Part shown: positions 35,710-47,200 of the stretch, one piece after another | Layout: each line of letters opens with the position of its first letter | Numbering within the stretch: the stretch's first letter is position 1 | From: Asterochloris sp. CNOR1 | Lineage: Eukaryota > Chlorophyta > Trebouxiophyceae > Trebouxiales > Trebouxiaceae | Assembly (NCBI GenBank): GCA_963969365.1 | Contig: OZ017749.1 | Location: forward strand, 3,224,001 to 3,288,000 | Reading direction: 5' to 3' | Length of the DNA: 64,000 nucleotides | Made by a program: the position numbers and the translations under genes | The notes under the pieces: generated by a model | Databases searched by the model: none | What the model saw: the letters and a program-made list of their open reading frames with translations, nothing else | Told to the model about the DNA's origin: nothing

Positions 35710-36981
35710 ATGGCTCTTGTCAAATTCATGAAGGAGACATGGGGCAAGCAGAGTGTCTGGGAAAGTCTCAAGGCAGGAGGCTGGAGGGCAGCAATTGACG
35801 GCACCCTCGCGTGAGCCTTAGAAGGCTCCTTACTCAGACACTTCTGCTGGAGCATACAGGCTTGCCCCTTGTAGGGCCACCATCAAGCCTGCGGGCGCAT
35901 TTTTCATGTCTCAGACAGCTCTGACTGTATCGCAGACTGCCCTGCTGGCCGGCCCCGCATGTTGCACAGGTGCTGTTGCTCTGCGGCTGCAGGGAGACAA
36001 CCCTGATTCACGGCCCTGGTGCTGAGCTGGTTGGCTCTGATTCGCTGGGCAACAAGTATTATGAGCGTAACACAGAACACTATGGTGCGCCTTGAGCACC
36101 TCCTGCTGCCCAGCTCCTCCTGCCCAGGGATTTCCTGCTGTGGGTGCATCCTCTGTTGTGCTTCTGGAGGCTCAGAAGGCAGCCACCATGCATAATGTGC
36201 CAGTTACAAGCCTGCAGCGTGACCCCTGCACAAGCCTGCCAGTCCAAGGTCAAGGCTAGATTGTTGCCGAGCCAGGCAGCCTTCGCACACCTGATTTCAC
36301 ATGGCAGCTCGACGTCTGCACACGCTGGCTGCCTAAGCAGAATGGCTGTGCTTTCTGCAGGCCGGCATCGGTGGGTTGTATATGCCAACAAAAGAAAGGA
36401 CGACCAGGATGGACAGGAGCCCACCACTATTGCAGCAGAGTGGCATGGTAAGGCACCAGCTGGCTGTATGTAACTGCTGAACTGCCTGCCAGTGCTCGTT
36501 GACGCTTTTGCAGTGCATTCAAGCTGTGCCAGGCATATATGTCATCAATGCAGCGGTGCGAGCTGGTGCCTGCTTGAAAATGACCTGGTCTGAGCTAACC
36601 TCCCACATGCCCTGCAGCATGGCTTCACTGCATATCAGACCGGGCGCCATCACGAGTGAGTGCACTCACAGGGTGCATTGTTTCTTTTGCTGCAGCCTGC
36701 ATGTCTCCATCCCTGTGTCCCTGATGGCATGCTGCATAACCTCACGTCCTTGCATCCTGCCGCGTGGCCTCTATCTCAGTTTAGTATATGCATTTGCTCT
36801 GCTGCAGAACCCAGTCCCACAGCCCATCTACCTTCTCAAGCCAGAGAGCAACAAGACAATGACAGCAAATGCCTACTTTCCCAAAGGCTCCTGGTGGAAT
36901 GAGAAGAAGCGGAACTGGACGAAGATTGAGACCTGGAAGCCGCCTGGCCACGTCTCTGGAAAGCTGCCCCCTCAGGCTTGA
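35710..36981 (+). CDS. NADH:ubiquinone oxidoreductase subunit NDUFA12 (B17.2)
   Basis: NDUFA12 is an accessory subunit of mitochondrial complex I on the matrix side near the N/Q module. Five exons join in phase: 35710-35810, 35993-36084, 36361-36447, 36618-36655 and 36808-36981 (TGA), 163 aa, near the usual size. The family landmarks are VGSDSLGNKYYE, YGRHRWVVYANK, AAEWHAWLHCISD and the C-terminal NWTKIETWKPPG. The start MALVKFMKETWG lacks a long presequence, as is usual for this subunit. The middle part (NPVPQPIYLLKPESNKTMTA) differs from plant and animal forms and is slightly longer. Identification is firm from motif order. Confidence 0.93.
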
Positions 36982-37200
36982 ATTGAGATACTGTGGCTGT
37001 GGGGCCATGACTGGTTGTTTGTCAGGTTCTGGTGGCCTTGAATCACATAGCTTCTTTCAGAGGTCGCTTCTTCAGGGACCTTTATGGGTTGAGATCTGCA
37101 GCAGCAGCTGTCAGAGCTGCACTTGCCTTTGCCTCGACGCTGTCTGGCAACTGATCAGCTGACAAGATGCCGCTGGAGTCTGGCTGCAAGGCTGCCATGT
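36982..37200. other. intergenic region between NDUFA12 and BBIP1
   Basis: 219 bases between the stops of two convergent genes; likely two overlapping 3' UTRs. Nothing else was seen. Confidence 0.4.
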
Positions 37201-37554
37201 CAAAACATAGGTGCGTTGCTTGCTGCCTCTGCAGCCGCCTTTGCGTTCACCTCCCGAAGCCTGGCCTGCAGGATTGTCAGCACACACTGGGGCATGTGTG
37301 TGTAGCCAACCTATGCAACATCAATGCTGGCCCACCTCCATCTGCTCAATGCGCTCCAGGGTGACAGACTTGAGAGGCATGATCTTGGGTTTGCACAGCA
37401 CCTCTGTCAGATTGCCGCGCTCTGAGACCACCAGGCCCGCCTTTGGCAAGACCTCCACAGGAGCAGGGACCTGCAGAGGCCAGAGGACAAGCTCAGCATC
37501 CGATCAGCTTCCCTGGACGCAGTGCTTCAGACAGCCTACCTGCTGCCCGCTCAT
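37201..37554 (-). CDS. BBIP1: BBSome-interacting protein 1 (BBIP1/BBS18)
   Basis: BBIP1 (BBS18) is the smallest BBSome subunit; the BBSome moves membrane proteins in cilia. Three exons join in phase: 37554-37540 (15 bases, MSGQQ), 37470-37336 and 37266-37201 (TGA), 71 aa. The diagnostic core is [32 protein letters not shown] and EQME, closely following the animal pattern of VLPKQG...MVLCKPKLLPLKS.TLEKLEKM. The C-terminal helix is [19 protein letters not shown]. The first exon is very short and its ATG is the least certain part. It lies between NDUFA12 and a TspO-related gene with no functional link. Presence of the gene suggests that the alga makes cilia at some stage, or that the protein has another role. 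Confidence 0.85.
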
Positions 37555-37719
37555 GTCGGCCTCGATCTCCAAGCAATGTGGGCTGCCACCACCGATGGTG
37601 CCACCCTTGCCGCTTCATGTTGTAGGTGGAAGTTTCAGAGAGCTGGGTCGTCAGTATCTCTCACAGATAAGCAGCAGGGGGTATAGCTTCACAGAGACAG
37701 AGGAGAGGGCAAACAAGGA

Positions 37720-39488
37720 TTATGATGGGATGGTCTGTGCCCTGGGAGAGCTCTTCAGCGGCTGCCGCATGTCAGCCACATTGACCACATCTGAACTAGG
37801 CTGACCGCGCCTTCTGAGCACAGAAAGGATGGAAGCAATGCACATGATGATGGTGGCTCCCAGTGCTGCAGCATGCACTGTCTTGGAGTGGGGCTGGCCA
37901 TAAACTGCCACAAAGGACCACACCAGGGTGAGGCCATAGGCTGAGTCTTTTTCCCTGTAAGTAGCCCACAGGCCTGCAGGGCAGTATGATGTCAGGTCTG
38001 AATCATGAGCGGTCCTGAACAAGGAACTTTGGGGGCAGAGCCTCAAGCAGGGCTCTGCGTGACTCGCATCTGTTCCCTCCCAAGATTTGCAGTGCAAGGG
38101 GCCTCACCAGCTGCCACGATCAGCACCGCAAGCACCACAGCAGCAGCGTCCAGGCTGGCCTGGGGCTTGTAGGAGACGGGTACGATCAGCGCCCCAATGC
38201 TGGTGGCCACGCTGAGCCAGGCTGCATTTACAGAGGTTGGCATGAAGTAGGCTGCGTACAGCAGGAAGCTGGACAGGGAGCCGACTTGGTCTTTCAGCCT
38301 GCACAGCAGGTGAAGGTGGCAGGGGCTGGGGCTGAGTTTCGCCTGTCAAGCAGGTATATGGCAGTACTGAATGGCATATGAAGAAAACAGAAAGTGGTCA
38401 GGGTGCCTGTAGCAGGATAATGAGTGCAAAACACCAAAGGCCTCTGGCCAATGCAGGTCCAACATCAGCACATGTCAAGCATGGAGGAGATGTGAAAGAT
38501 ACAGGTCAGGGGCAGCAAGGTGCTTGGGAAGAAGATGGTGCAGGGGGCGTCCACAGGCATGAACATTCCAAAGTTGACAGGTACAGCAAGTGCATGTATG
38601 CATGCACTACGGCCAACATGAGGCCTTTCAGCCCTGGGAGTTGCAGCCTGCAACCTGGTCATGTCAAGCAAAGCAGCTGGCATGGCTGTGCAGCACTGTG
38701 CTCACCTGTACAGTTTGGCCAGCGCATACCAGATGCTGGTTAGGGCACCCAGCAACATCGCCAGGCTGAGCCACATACCGAGGGGCGTCTCCAGGATAAA
38801 GCACAGCTGCCAGGCACCCTCAAACAACCAGCAAGCTGCCCAGCTGTAGCCTGCACACACACATGGCGCTTGTGCTTGCTGAGTGCCATTCAAGTGCACA
38901 GAAAGAGACAAGCTGAGGCAACTCACAACGCGTGAGCATGTAATGAAACCCACCTATTGTGTTGATCACCCTTTCTTTCCAGCCACCTGAGGCATAGCCC
39001 CAGGGAATCAATGTGTAGATGACCCCCACGCCTTGCAGTGTGAAGATCAGGCCCCATATTGAGAAAGCCCAGCTGCAGGCAGGGCGCCCAGTCAGGCTTA
39101 GAGCTCTCGTCAAATCAACCAGGCAATGCTCTTGTCTCACCTTTTTGGTGTGAGGGGTGTCTGGAACCGACTGCTGACCTGTGAGATGAGCACAAAGCAA
39201 AATCATAGGGGCATCTGGCACAAGAGCACAGTGCATGCAGCGTCATACACAAGGGCAGCTGGGAAGCCTCGCATGGGTGCCACAGCAGCTGTCAACACTG
39301 TCCCTGACAAGCACACAGCAAAGAAAGTGGACTAAGGCTTGTGCTGCTCCACTCACATCAGCATTGCTGGCACCAAGCCACCCTTGCCCACTGGCAACAT
39401 TGACAAGAATGACAACGCTGTAGGCAGTCACATTGGTCAGCTTGAGCCACCAACCAGGAGCATAGGTGCTGCCCACAGCTTGCATCAT
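37720..39488 (-). CDS. TspO/MBR-related multi-helix membrane protein
   Basis: Six exons join in phase: 39488-39357, 39178-39141, 39072-38954, 38850-38706, 38298-38108 and 37973-37720 (TAA), 292 aa. The sequence WLKLTNVTAYSVVILVNVAS, then SSRFQTPLTPKRSWAFSIWG matches the start of tryptophan-rich sensory (TspO/MBR-related) proteins, which read ...P..FTPAG..FSIWGLIY. Seven or so hydrophobic segments follow, including LIFTLQGVGVIYTLIPWGYA, MWLSLAMLLGALTSIWYALA, AAWLSVATSIGALIVPV, DAAAVVLAVLIVAAAGLWA and TIIMCIASILSVL. This longer form differs from the five-helix TspO that binds porphyrins and sterols, so ligand and role are open. A short charged tail ends the protein. Confidence 0.75.
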
Positions 39489-39707
39489 GTCACTGTGATC
39501 GCAGATCTCGAAAGAAAGAATCTGACCTATAGTATAAATTAAGTTGCACGGCTCTCATGATCATGATTGCCTGTTAAGTCTTGCGTGTAGCTTGTGCACT
39601 ATCTCTCTGCATAGACATCAGTCCTCCAGACAGCCTGAAGGTATTATCAAATCATGAATTGAACCCTCTATCAAGGCGTCATGCATAGTCTGTGTGGTCC
39701 GCGACAG

Positions 39708-41998
39708 TCAAAGTGGTTTTCTCTTTGGCGTGCCTGCCTGCCGTGGATAGAGTGCAGGTGTGGGCCTGAACTTTGAGACCACCACAGCAGTTCGCTGACC
39801 GTCCTCACTGAACGAGTCGACTGGATAGATGCCTTGCAAGCTACCGCCAAGTTGTTGGAGCGCACCCTCTGCTGCTGCCACCTCTGCCTGCAGCAGACAG
39901 CCTTGTTGTGAGGAAGCTTGCAATTTGGGCTGACCAGGCAAGGGCACCACAGGGTTCAACCAAGTGCCGGGTCAAAAGTGCATGTCAGGCTTCTTGTGGC
40001 TGCCCAGTGCAATGGGGCAGTGTCAGCATGACAGGGAAAAGCTGACCCTGGCACCCCTGCAAGCGGCCCCAGCCGGCACTGGTGCAGTCTACACCACTTG
40101 AAGGCCTCACCTCGGGTGATGGGCCCTTGGCAGCAACCCACAGGCCGCCAACGCTCACAAATGGAAGGCAGTACTCTGCCAGCAGGCGAGTCTCAGCCAC
40201 TGCGCGGGCTATGGCAACATGATAAGCCTGCAGGCACAGGACAGCAGCAGGTTTTTGTGAGTATTATCAGGTGTATGCTAAGTCTTGCAGCCTCAGCACA
40301 TGAGCTTGCAGGCAGACCGCATTTGGATGAGCTAACCTTGCTCTATGCCCTCAGGCCCTCCTTGTGGAGGCAATGCAGAGCAGGCAGCCTTGCAAAGCCA
40401 ACAAGGCAACCAGCTTCTGCCAACATGCAGCAGATGCATGATTTAGACCCAGTCAGAGTCTCACATATGGTTCTCAGGTGACATACACTTGATGGTAGTG
40501 CGTACCCAATTCATTTTCAGGTAATTGACTGCCTTTTAGCCCAGAAAACAGCATAATGTCTAAGGTGAAACACCCCTTCAGCATAACTGAAAAGGCCGTA
40601 CCTCTCGGTGCTTGGGCAATTGGGCGGCGACCTCGGCCCGCGACCACAAGGTGTCCACGTTGGGCAGGGCCAGCTCCCACACAGCGTCGCGCACAAAGTC
40701 GCAGCGCTTGCCGATGGAGTCCAGGCAGGTCACCTGCAGCGAGGCAGGCTGCATGAAGAGGCTGCAGAGTGGTCTGCAGCTACTGCACTGAAAGTGAAGC
40801 CCCAAGAAGCTGGATGGGCCCTTGGGCACGGCAACTGGCAAGGGTGTTTGCACTCTGATGCAGGGAAACGACTGGCTCTGCTGCCAGAGGAAGTTACAGT
40901 GCATCAGAGCCTGAACGCTCGTACAGTGCAGGCAATGGCTTTCCTTGTCACACTCATGAAATGCATTATGCAACAGCTTGCCTGCCACTGTGGCCGTGCC
41001 AGGGCCAGGATGACGCCGGGCAGGCCAGCGCCAGAGCCAACATCGATGAGTTTCAGCAAAGGCTTCCCTGCCCTTGCTGCATGCTGTGCGATTGGGGATT
41101 GAGTGGGACCACTGCTGTCCCTGAGGTCACGTCCCGGCCCGGCAGCTGGTGCAGGCTGAGCTGACGGACCAGCTGTCACATGTGACGCAATTTGGGGTCG
41201 TTGTCTGACTGCCAGGGCAGCGTCCAGCACTGGAATCAGGGCCAGGGAGTCCCCCACATGGCGCCAGAGGGCATCGTCTCTGTTCCTGACAGCTGCAGGG
41301 CACTGCCCACTGACTGTCACTCAGGCAGGATTTGCTTTGGCTGTTTGAAGAGCGCGTGTTGACATGCATGGTGGTTGACGCATGAATGCCCAAGCTAGTG
41401 CGCATGTTTGGACTCTGGAGGTGCAGGGATCCTCTCAGTATAGGGCTTGTGAGCAGCTCTTGCAGTGGGCCGCAAAAAGCAGTGATGACTGTGAGCCCAG
41501 TGCTGACACAGCTGCATAGCGGGGTTTTCAGCCGCACCTGTGAGATTCATGCGCTCGTTTGCCTTCAGCAGCAGATCGATGAAGAGCTCTGCTTGTTCTC
41601 TGGCCTGGGCATCTAGTCCAGTGTGCCATGAGCTGCTTGCTGCGGTGGCACATCTTGCAGTCCTGATTGCTGAGCTTGCTGCAGTGGATCGCATGTGAAC
41701 CTGTACCACAGCCTCAGCCTTCAAAAGCAGTGCGTGCTGAGTGCACGTAATTGATGAAGGGGAGGTCCTGCCCACCTGTAGCCTTGCTGTACGCCCGGTC
41801 TGGCCCTGCCAAATCAGAGGCAGAGGTTGCCACTGCCCCACGAGCATGGCCAGTTGCTTCACCTGCAGCTGCTCTCAGTGTGGCGCTTGACAAAAATGAT
41901 GCATGATCTGACCGCAAGAAAGCAAGTCTTAACCTAAAGGAGGGAGAATGGTCATTTGATTCACTGAGTCGAGCAACTGCCTCCTCTGTCTCATGCAT
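39708..41998 (-). CDS. rsmG: 16S rRNA (guanine-N7) methyltransferase RsmG/GidB, organelle
   Basis: RsmG methylates N7 of G527 in the 530 loop of small-subunit rRNA, using SAM; in an alga it should act on plastid ribosomes. Seven exons join in phase: 41998-41776, 41639-41538, 41292-41210, 41083-40982, 40733-40602, 40227-40111 and 39887-39708 (TGA), 312 aa. Seen in order: a Ser/Arg/Ala-rich transit-like N-terminus, ELFIDLLLKANERMNLTA, ALWRHVGDSLALIPVL, the SAM-binding motif LIDVGSGAGLPGVILAL, VTCLDSIGKRCDFV, AIARAVAETRLLAEY and LWVAAKGPSPE. The intron after exon 4 has a GC donor (CAG/GCAAGC). The N-terminal start (MHETEEAV) is less typical of a transit peptide; an extra 5' exon is possible. Confidence 0.92.
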
Positions 41999-42144
41999 GT
42001 TTACGATTTCTCTGGTGTGATGCGCTGTACAAAAGCCAGCAGCAGCTCAGTGCTGGCTGCTTACAGGCGGGCAGTCAGGAGAAGCTGCATGCACAGGGTG
42101 TCACTTGACGCTGTTGTTCATACTCTGGGAAGGCTGATTCTGCG

Positions 42145-43872
42145 TCAGTCTGGTCCAGGCCTCAAAATCTCAGCCTGCATGACAGCACAATCTTAGTGAG
42201 CAACCAGGTGAGATATGAAGGAGACCTCCTTCAGCATGCCCGTGGGCAAAGCTCAGCCAAAAGTGACGCTGTCAGCACCTACAGCCACCCTGGAGTCACC
42301 TTCACAAACAGCCCACATCGGGGCGGGCAGGTGAAGTAGCTGATGCCCTGGATGGTTCCATTGCTCTTGCCCTCAGGGCGCTGCAGCTCCATGCCCACCC
42401 AGTCCCCTGGGGCAAAGGCAGTTGGGCCAAAATACCGAATAGTGCCCATCAACCGCCGCCTGCAGGGCTTCAGCTAGCGGGGCTTCGCAGCAGCATTTGG
42501 TGTGGGCTTGCCTGGTGGTGCTGCCACAGCCAGACTGACGGCATACAGCAGCAGGTTGTGCAGGGCAGCATGGCAGTCTTTGCATGATGCCTGCAGCCTG
42601 AAGGGCAGCAGATGAGATCCTCACTTGTGGCCAACAATGACCTGGTCCCCCAGATTGAGCTCTGAGCCACAAGCCGCATCCCCACCAGCTACAGCAGCGC
42701 TCTGCTGTGTGCCTGCATTACTCACGCCTGCAGGGCAGCATGCTGGCTGTCAGTAGGGCGTGCTGTCAAAACTTGAGGCAGGCTCGATTACATAAGCTGA
42801 CACGCAGCGGCATGCTCTGCGGACTTCCACCCAGCGCTGGTCCTGCAGCGACCAGTCTGCAGCAGGCAGCAGCCCCTCTTGACTATCATGGCCAGCTGGG
42901 AACTGCTAAAAGGAGTCTTGCTGTGCTGTCCAGCCGATGCCTTGGCTTCACAGGCTATCAAGTCTCACCTGCCAGAACATTCCCAAGCTCCTGCCACCGC
43001 TGGCGCAAGTGCAGCCGATGGCACAGCTGCAACGCGGCCTCCATTTGCTGCACCCGCTCGGACATGCTGTCAAGATCCCCCTGTGCAGGTCTCTGCTGCA
43101 TGGCACCCGAAGCGGGTTCCTTGGCAGCAGGAGGACTGACACCAGCCTGTGCCGGCCTGCTGCCTGGCACAGGAGCTCGCTGGTGCTGGCGCGGGCTGCG
43201 CTGGGCATCACCGACAGGACCCCCAGCCTCAGGTGCAGCATTGGCATGCTGCCCTAGCCCAGACTTGGCTGGAGTGCCTCTGCAGCCTGAGACATGCGCG
43301 TCCCCATCTGACTGCCCAGGCCCAGCAGGCAGGGGCCTGACAAGGGGGCCAGCAAGCATGGGGGACGGCATGCGTGCCTGCTGCAGGGCAGGGCTGCCAG
43401 CCTCGGCTGCCCCTTGCTGGCCCCAGTTCTGCTTGGCTGCAGGGCTCTGACCAGGCTGCTCCTGCTGTCCAGCGGCATCCGGGCGCACAGCAGTGATCAG
43501 GCCGTCCCTGGCACTTGCTGCATCTGGCGGCACCTGCTGTGCATGCGCAAAGCTGTGTCGCCGGGCAGTTGGCGTCCGCCCTGCCCCTGCAGTGCTGCAC
43601 AGGGCTGCAGGGTGCCCAGCAGTGCCACCCCTGTCCACATGAGAGGCACTCCTGAGCGCTCGGACTGGCCTTTCCATGGGCCCTTGTGCAGCTGGATTGG
43701 AGGGGCTGCCCCAGTCTTGCTGCTGGTTGGGCTCATCTCGTTGTGCAGGGGAGCCTCTGCTCCTGTCTGCTCCATCTGCCTCTTTGCCATCAGTCTCCCC
43801 TGCATGAGCAGCATGCCAGGTTTCAACTTGGCTGTCTAGCATTGCTTCAGGCCGTGCTGTCTGTGCCATCAT
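42145..43872 (-). CDS. CAP-Gly domain protein with long disordered N-terminus
   Basis: Exons 43872-42969, 42688-42625, 42459-42300 and 42174-42145 (TGA) give 385 aa in phase. The first 300 residues are Ala/Pro/Gln/Ser-rich and disordered, ending in a coiled-coil-like LDSMSERVQQMEAALQL. A complete CAP-Gly domain follows: LNLGDQVIVGHKRRLMGTIR, YFGPTAFAPGDWVGMELQRP, EGKSNGTIQGISYFTCPP and RCGLFVK. CAP-Gly domains bind the EEY/F tails of tubulin and EB proteins; here the usual GKNDG loop reads GKSNG. Only nine residues follow the domain, so it sits at the very C-terminus. A microtubule-associated role is inferred. It lies 335 bases from the NEK kinase stop on the same strand. Confidence 0.88.
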
Positions 43873-44206
43873 GACTTATATTTCAGACCAGCCAGCACTA
43901 AGGCATGCCTCCACCGTCAGCCTCCTCAACACTACTTCATGCAGCGGCTATGGTGCTGCACAAAGGCACCCAGCAAGTGTCCTGTGCAGACAATGATCTG
44001 CTTGATGCATACAGTAAGGCAGGCAGCTTTCCCTGTAGCCCCTCAGCAGCCTCCTCTTCTGTCTGCTGCCAGCATGCTTTTGGGGAATCTTACAAGAAAG
44101 CCTTGCCACTTCTGGCAAGTACAGTCACCCAGTGCAGATCAATGCATGCGAACACACAGCCTCTTCTAAGCAGCACAGGCATCTCCCAAACAGGCAGACC
44201 CAGCTG

Positions 44207-47200
44207 TTACAAGCCCAGAATGGGCACGCACCCAGCCTGGCCAGGCAGCTCACCCTGCAGCCCCTCATCGGCCTCCCCGTCAGAGGTATGCTGCCTGTCA
44301 ACTGCCACCTGCTGCTGCGCCTTTTGTAGGAGGGTGCTGGCCTTCACCTGCAGGCAGGAGCGCCTATGTTGAAGCAGGTGCGAGCAGGACAGCAGGCGCA
44401 GGATGTGGGTCATGTCAGTGGCTTGCTGGACAGCAGGCCCAGACAGCCTCTGCAAGACCTGAACAACAGACTGTGCAGGAGATGGAAGGTGGTCTCATGC
44501 TGCAAACTTTTGCATCGTTGCAACCCAGATTTGCTCCGCCGAAGCTGAGCACAAGACTGGGCCACAAGAGCTTCTGGGCGTCCATGCCAGGGATGGGCTT
44601 TTCGCCTGTACAAGAAGCCCAACATGCTCAAAAGGGCCATGCAAAGTCTGCTTCAGCACGAGCTGAGGCAGAAGCACGCAAGTGCTGTAGGCAGGTAGGC
44701 AATCTCACCTTGAGGGAGGGTGAGCTCATGGTGCGTTCCACAGCCCGGGGGCGGCCAGCGCTCTGGGGGCGGCCGGCGCCAGCGGTGGGGTCTGTCCACC
44801 GCTGCGCTGCCCCCGGCAGGGACTGCCTGCGCCTCCGCTGTAGACAGCACAAGGCAGGTTTGCACACAATACACCCAACTAGCTAACCTGTATGTGCGGC
44901 ATGCATGGTGGCATGTGATGCTCAGCAAACTGCTCCTCAACACCATGGACAAATGGACTAAGCTTGCCTGCCCCCATCTGTCCACAAGCCAGATGCACTC
45001 TACCAGCAGCAAGGCAGAGCATGCTCTTCATGTCCTGGCCAGCACTGCAGACCACAGCTACGCTGCTGCCCACACATGAAAATCATGTCAGTGAGAGTCT
45101 GCCTTTGGAGCAACGCATGCATGCTGGAAGGCATGACCACAGCCCAAGCTGGTGACGCACCTCGCTCTCGCCTTCGTCCCCAGCCTGGCAGGCTGCGTCC
45201 CAGAAAGTGGTCCCAGTGAGCTCAGGCACCTCCACGTCTGGCATCAAGGCCTGCGCCCTGGCCAGGGCCTGCAGGGCAGGCAACTGCACCTCAGCCACAG
45301 GCAGCCCCTGATGCAGTCATTGAGGTTTGTTTCGGCAACAGGACCTGTAGCTGCTGGCGGGTAGCTTGCTGATGAATTTTGGTACAATTTGGGCAAAAGC
45401 GATCTGGACAGCGGCCGAAATCTGATGAGTGCCCACCCTTGCATGGCTTCTTTGACTGCCTGCCTGCAGCGAGCCACCAGTGAGGCTCATGCCAAGGGCG
45501 CAAGCTAGACTGCCAGCAGCAGAAGCATTGCCATGCACCCCTGGCAAGCCCAGCAAGTGCAGCAGGCTTGCCTAGCACACCCAGGCTAGCATACTGCAGG
45601 GCAGCAGCAAGCTCATGATCACCTGCTGCATGGCTGCCTGCAGGCAGGGCGCCTGCATGAGGTCCATCACAGTGGGCCTCTTCTCGGGAACTTTGCGCAG
45701 CATGCTCTTCACCAGCCCGCACCACTCCGCGCTGTAGCTCAGGGGCAGCGCGGCAGCTGTGCAGTGCTGCACCTTGTGGATGAGCCCCTGGATGTTGAAG
45801 GCGTTGAAGGCTGGACGCAGGGCAGTCATCTCATATATCACACATCCCAACGCCCTGCAGGCCAAAGGAGCAGGTGGCGGGGACACCTGCAGCTGTTATC
45901 TCATAAACCGTGCAGCCTGAAGCCTTTAGGCCAGAGCTGAGTGACAGGGGCCACCAGGCCTATCAGCTTGTACATCAAGCACCAGCGCCCTGCAGGCCCG
46001 CATTGACCAGTGGGGTTCCGGCAGGGCACAGCCAGAAGACTTAGAGCTGTCACCTCTCACAACGCAAACATCAGCGCCCTGCAGGCCAGCATGGATCAGT
46101 GGGGTTCAGCAGACCCAAGCTTGATGCAGTGTTGGGTCTTTGGCGTGGCCAGGGCTCATGCAGGACGCATGCAAGCGCCTTGCAGGCTGCCGAATGATGA
46201 GGATGGACAGGGCTGTCAGTGGTGGTCACGCGCAGGCCAGTGCCCTGCAGGCCAACAGACGGTCAAGGCGTGCAGGACTGCAATGCCTGGGTCATTCAAT
46301 GATGGATGACAGCCGGGTGCAGCCTGTCAAGTCATACGGCAGGTGCACGAGCGTCCTGCAGCAGAGGCGACTCTTGTCCAAGCGCTGTGCAGCTTATTGC
46401 ACAGCACACCCTGTTGCGGTGCACCCAAGCTCTGTATGCTGAAGCCCACCCCATGGCACCAGGCACAGCGAGCACTGTGCCCAATCGGGATGCAGCGCTG
46501 CAGTCTGAGGATGCAGCTGCAATGCGCTGCTCACCACACATCAGAGGCAAAGCTGTAGGGCTGCTTGGACAGTATCTCTGGAGACATGAAGCTGGGGGTG
46601 CCAACCATGCTCTGGTCCTCTTCGCCTCCATCCGCTCTTGAGGTTGCCAGCCCAAAGTCGCCTGCAGCAGGGCTGATGGCAGTGCCACACGTGTGGTGGC
46701 ACACATGGTGGCAATGATGGTCTCAAAAGGGCTGGCACAAGTGACTCCCCAGCCCTCAGCACAAACGTGCTGCCAGATGTGACAGTAGGGCGTCAAGCCA
46801 GGCAGCCAAGCGCTGTGCGCCACAATCACGGCTGGGTCAACACCTGAGCCCTACTGCTGCAGCTAAGCACAATCAGCAAATGCGCTGCCTTGGCAGCAGG
46901 CAGCATCCCACCTATCTGTACATCGGCTTCTGCCGTGAGAAAGATGTTGCTGCTCTTGATATCGCGGTGCAGCACGTGACGCCCATGAATGTAGTGCAGG
47001 GCCAGCAGCACCTCACACAGCCAAAGCTTCAGCTGGTCCTCATGTAGGGGCGCCTTCTGCATGTAGCAGAAGTTCCTCCACATTGAGGGGCGCCATCATG
47101 CGGGCAGCACAAGCTTTTTCGTGTGGAAGACAAGTTGCTGATCTCATGCAGCACTGCAACGGCAGGTGATGACAGCATGCTTGCACACTGCCACTGTCCC

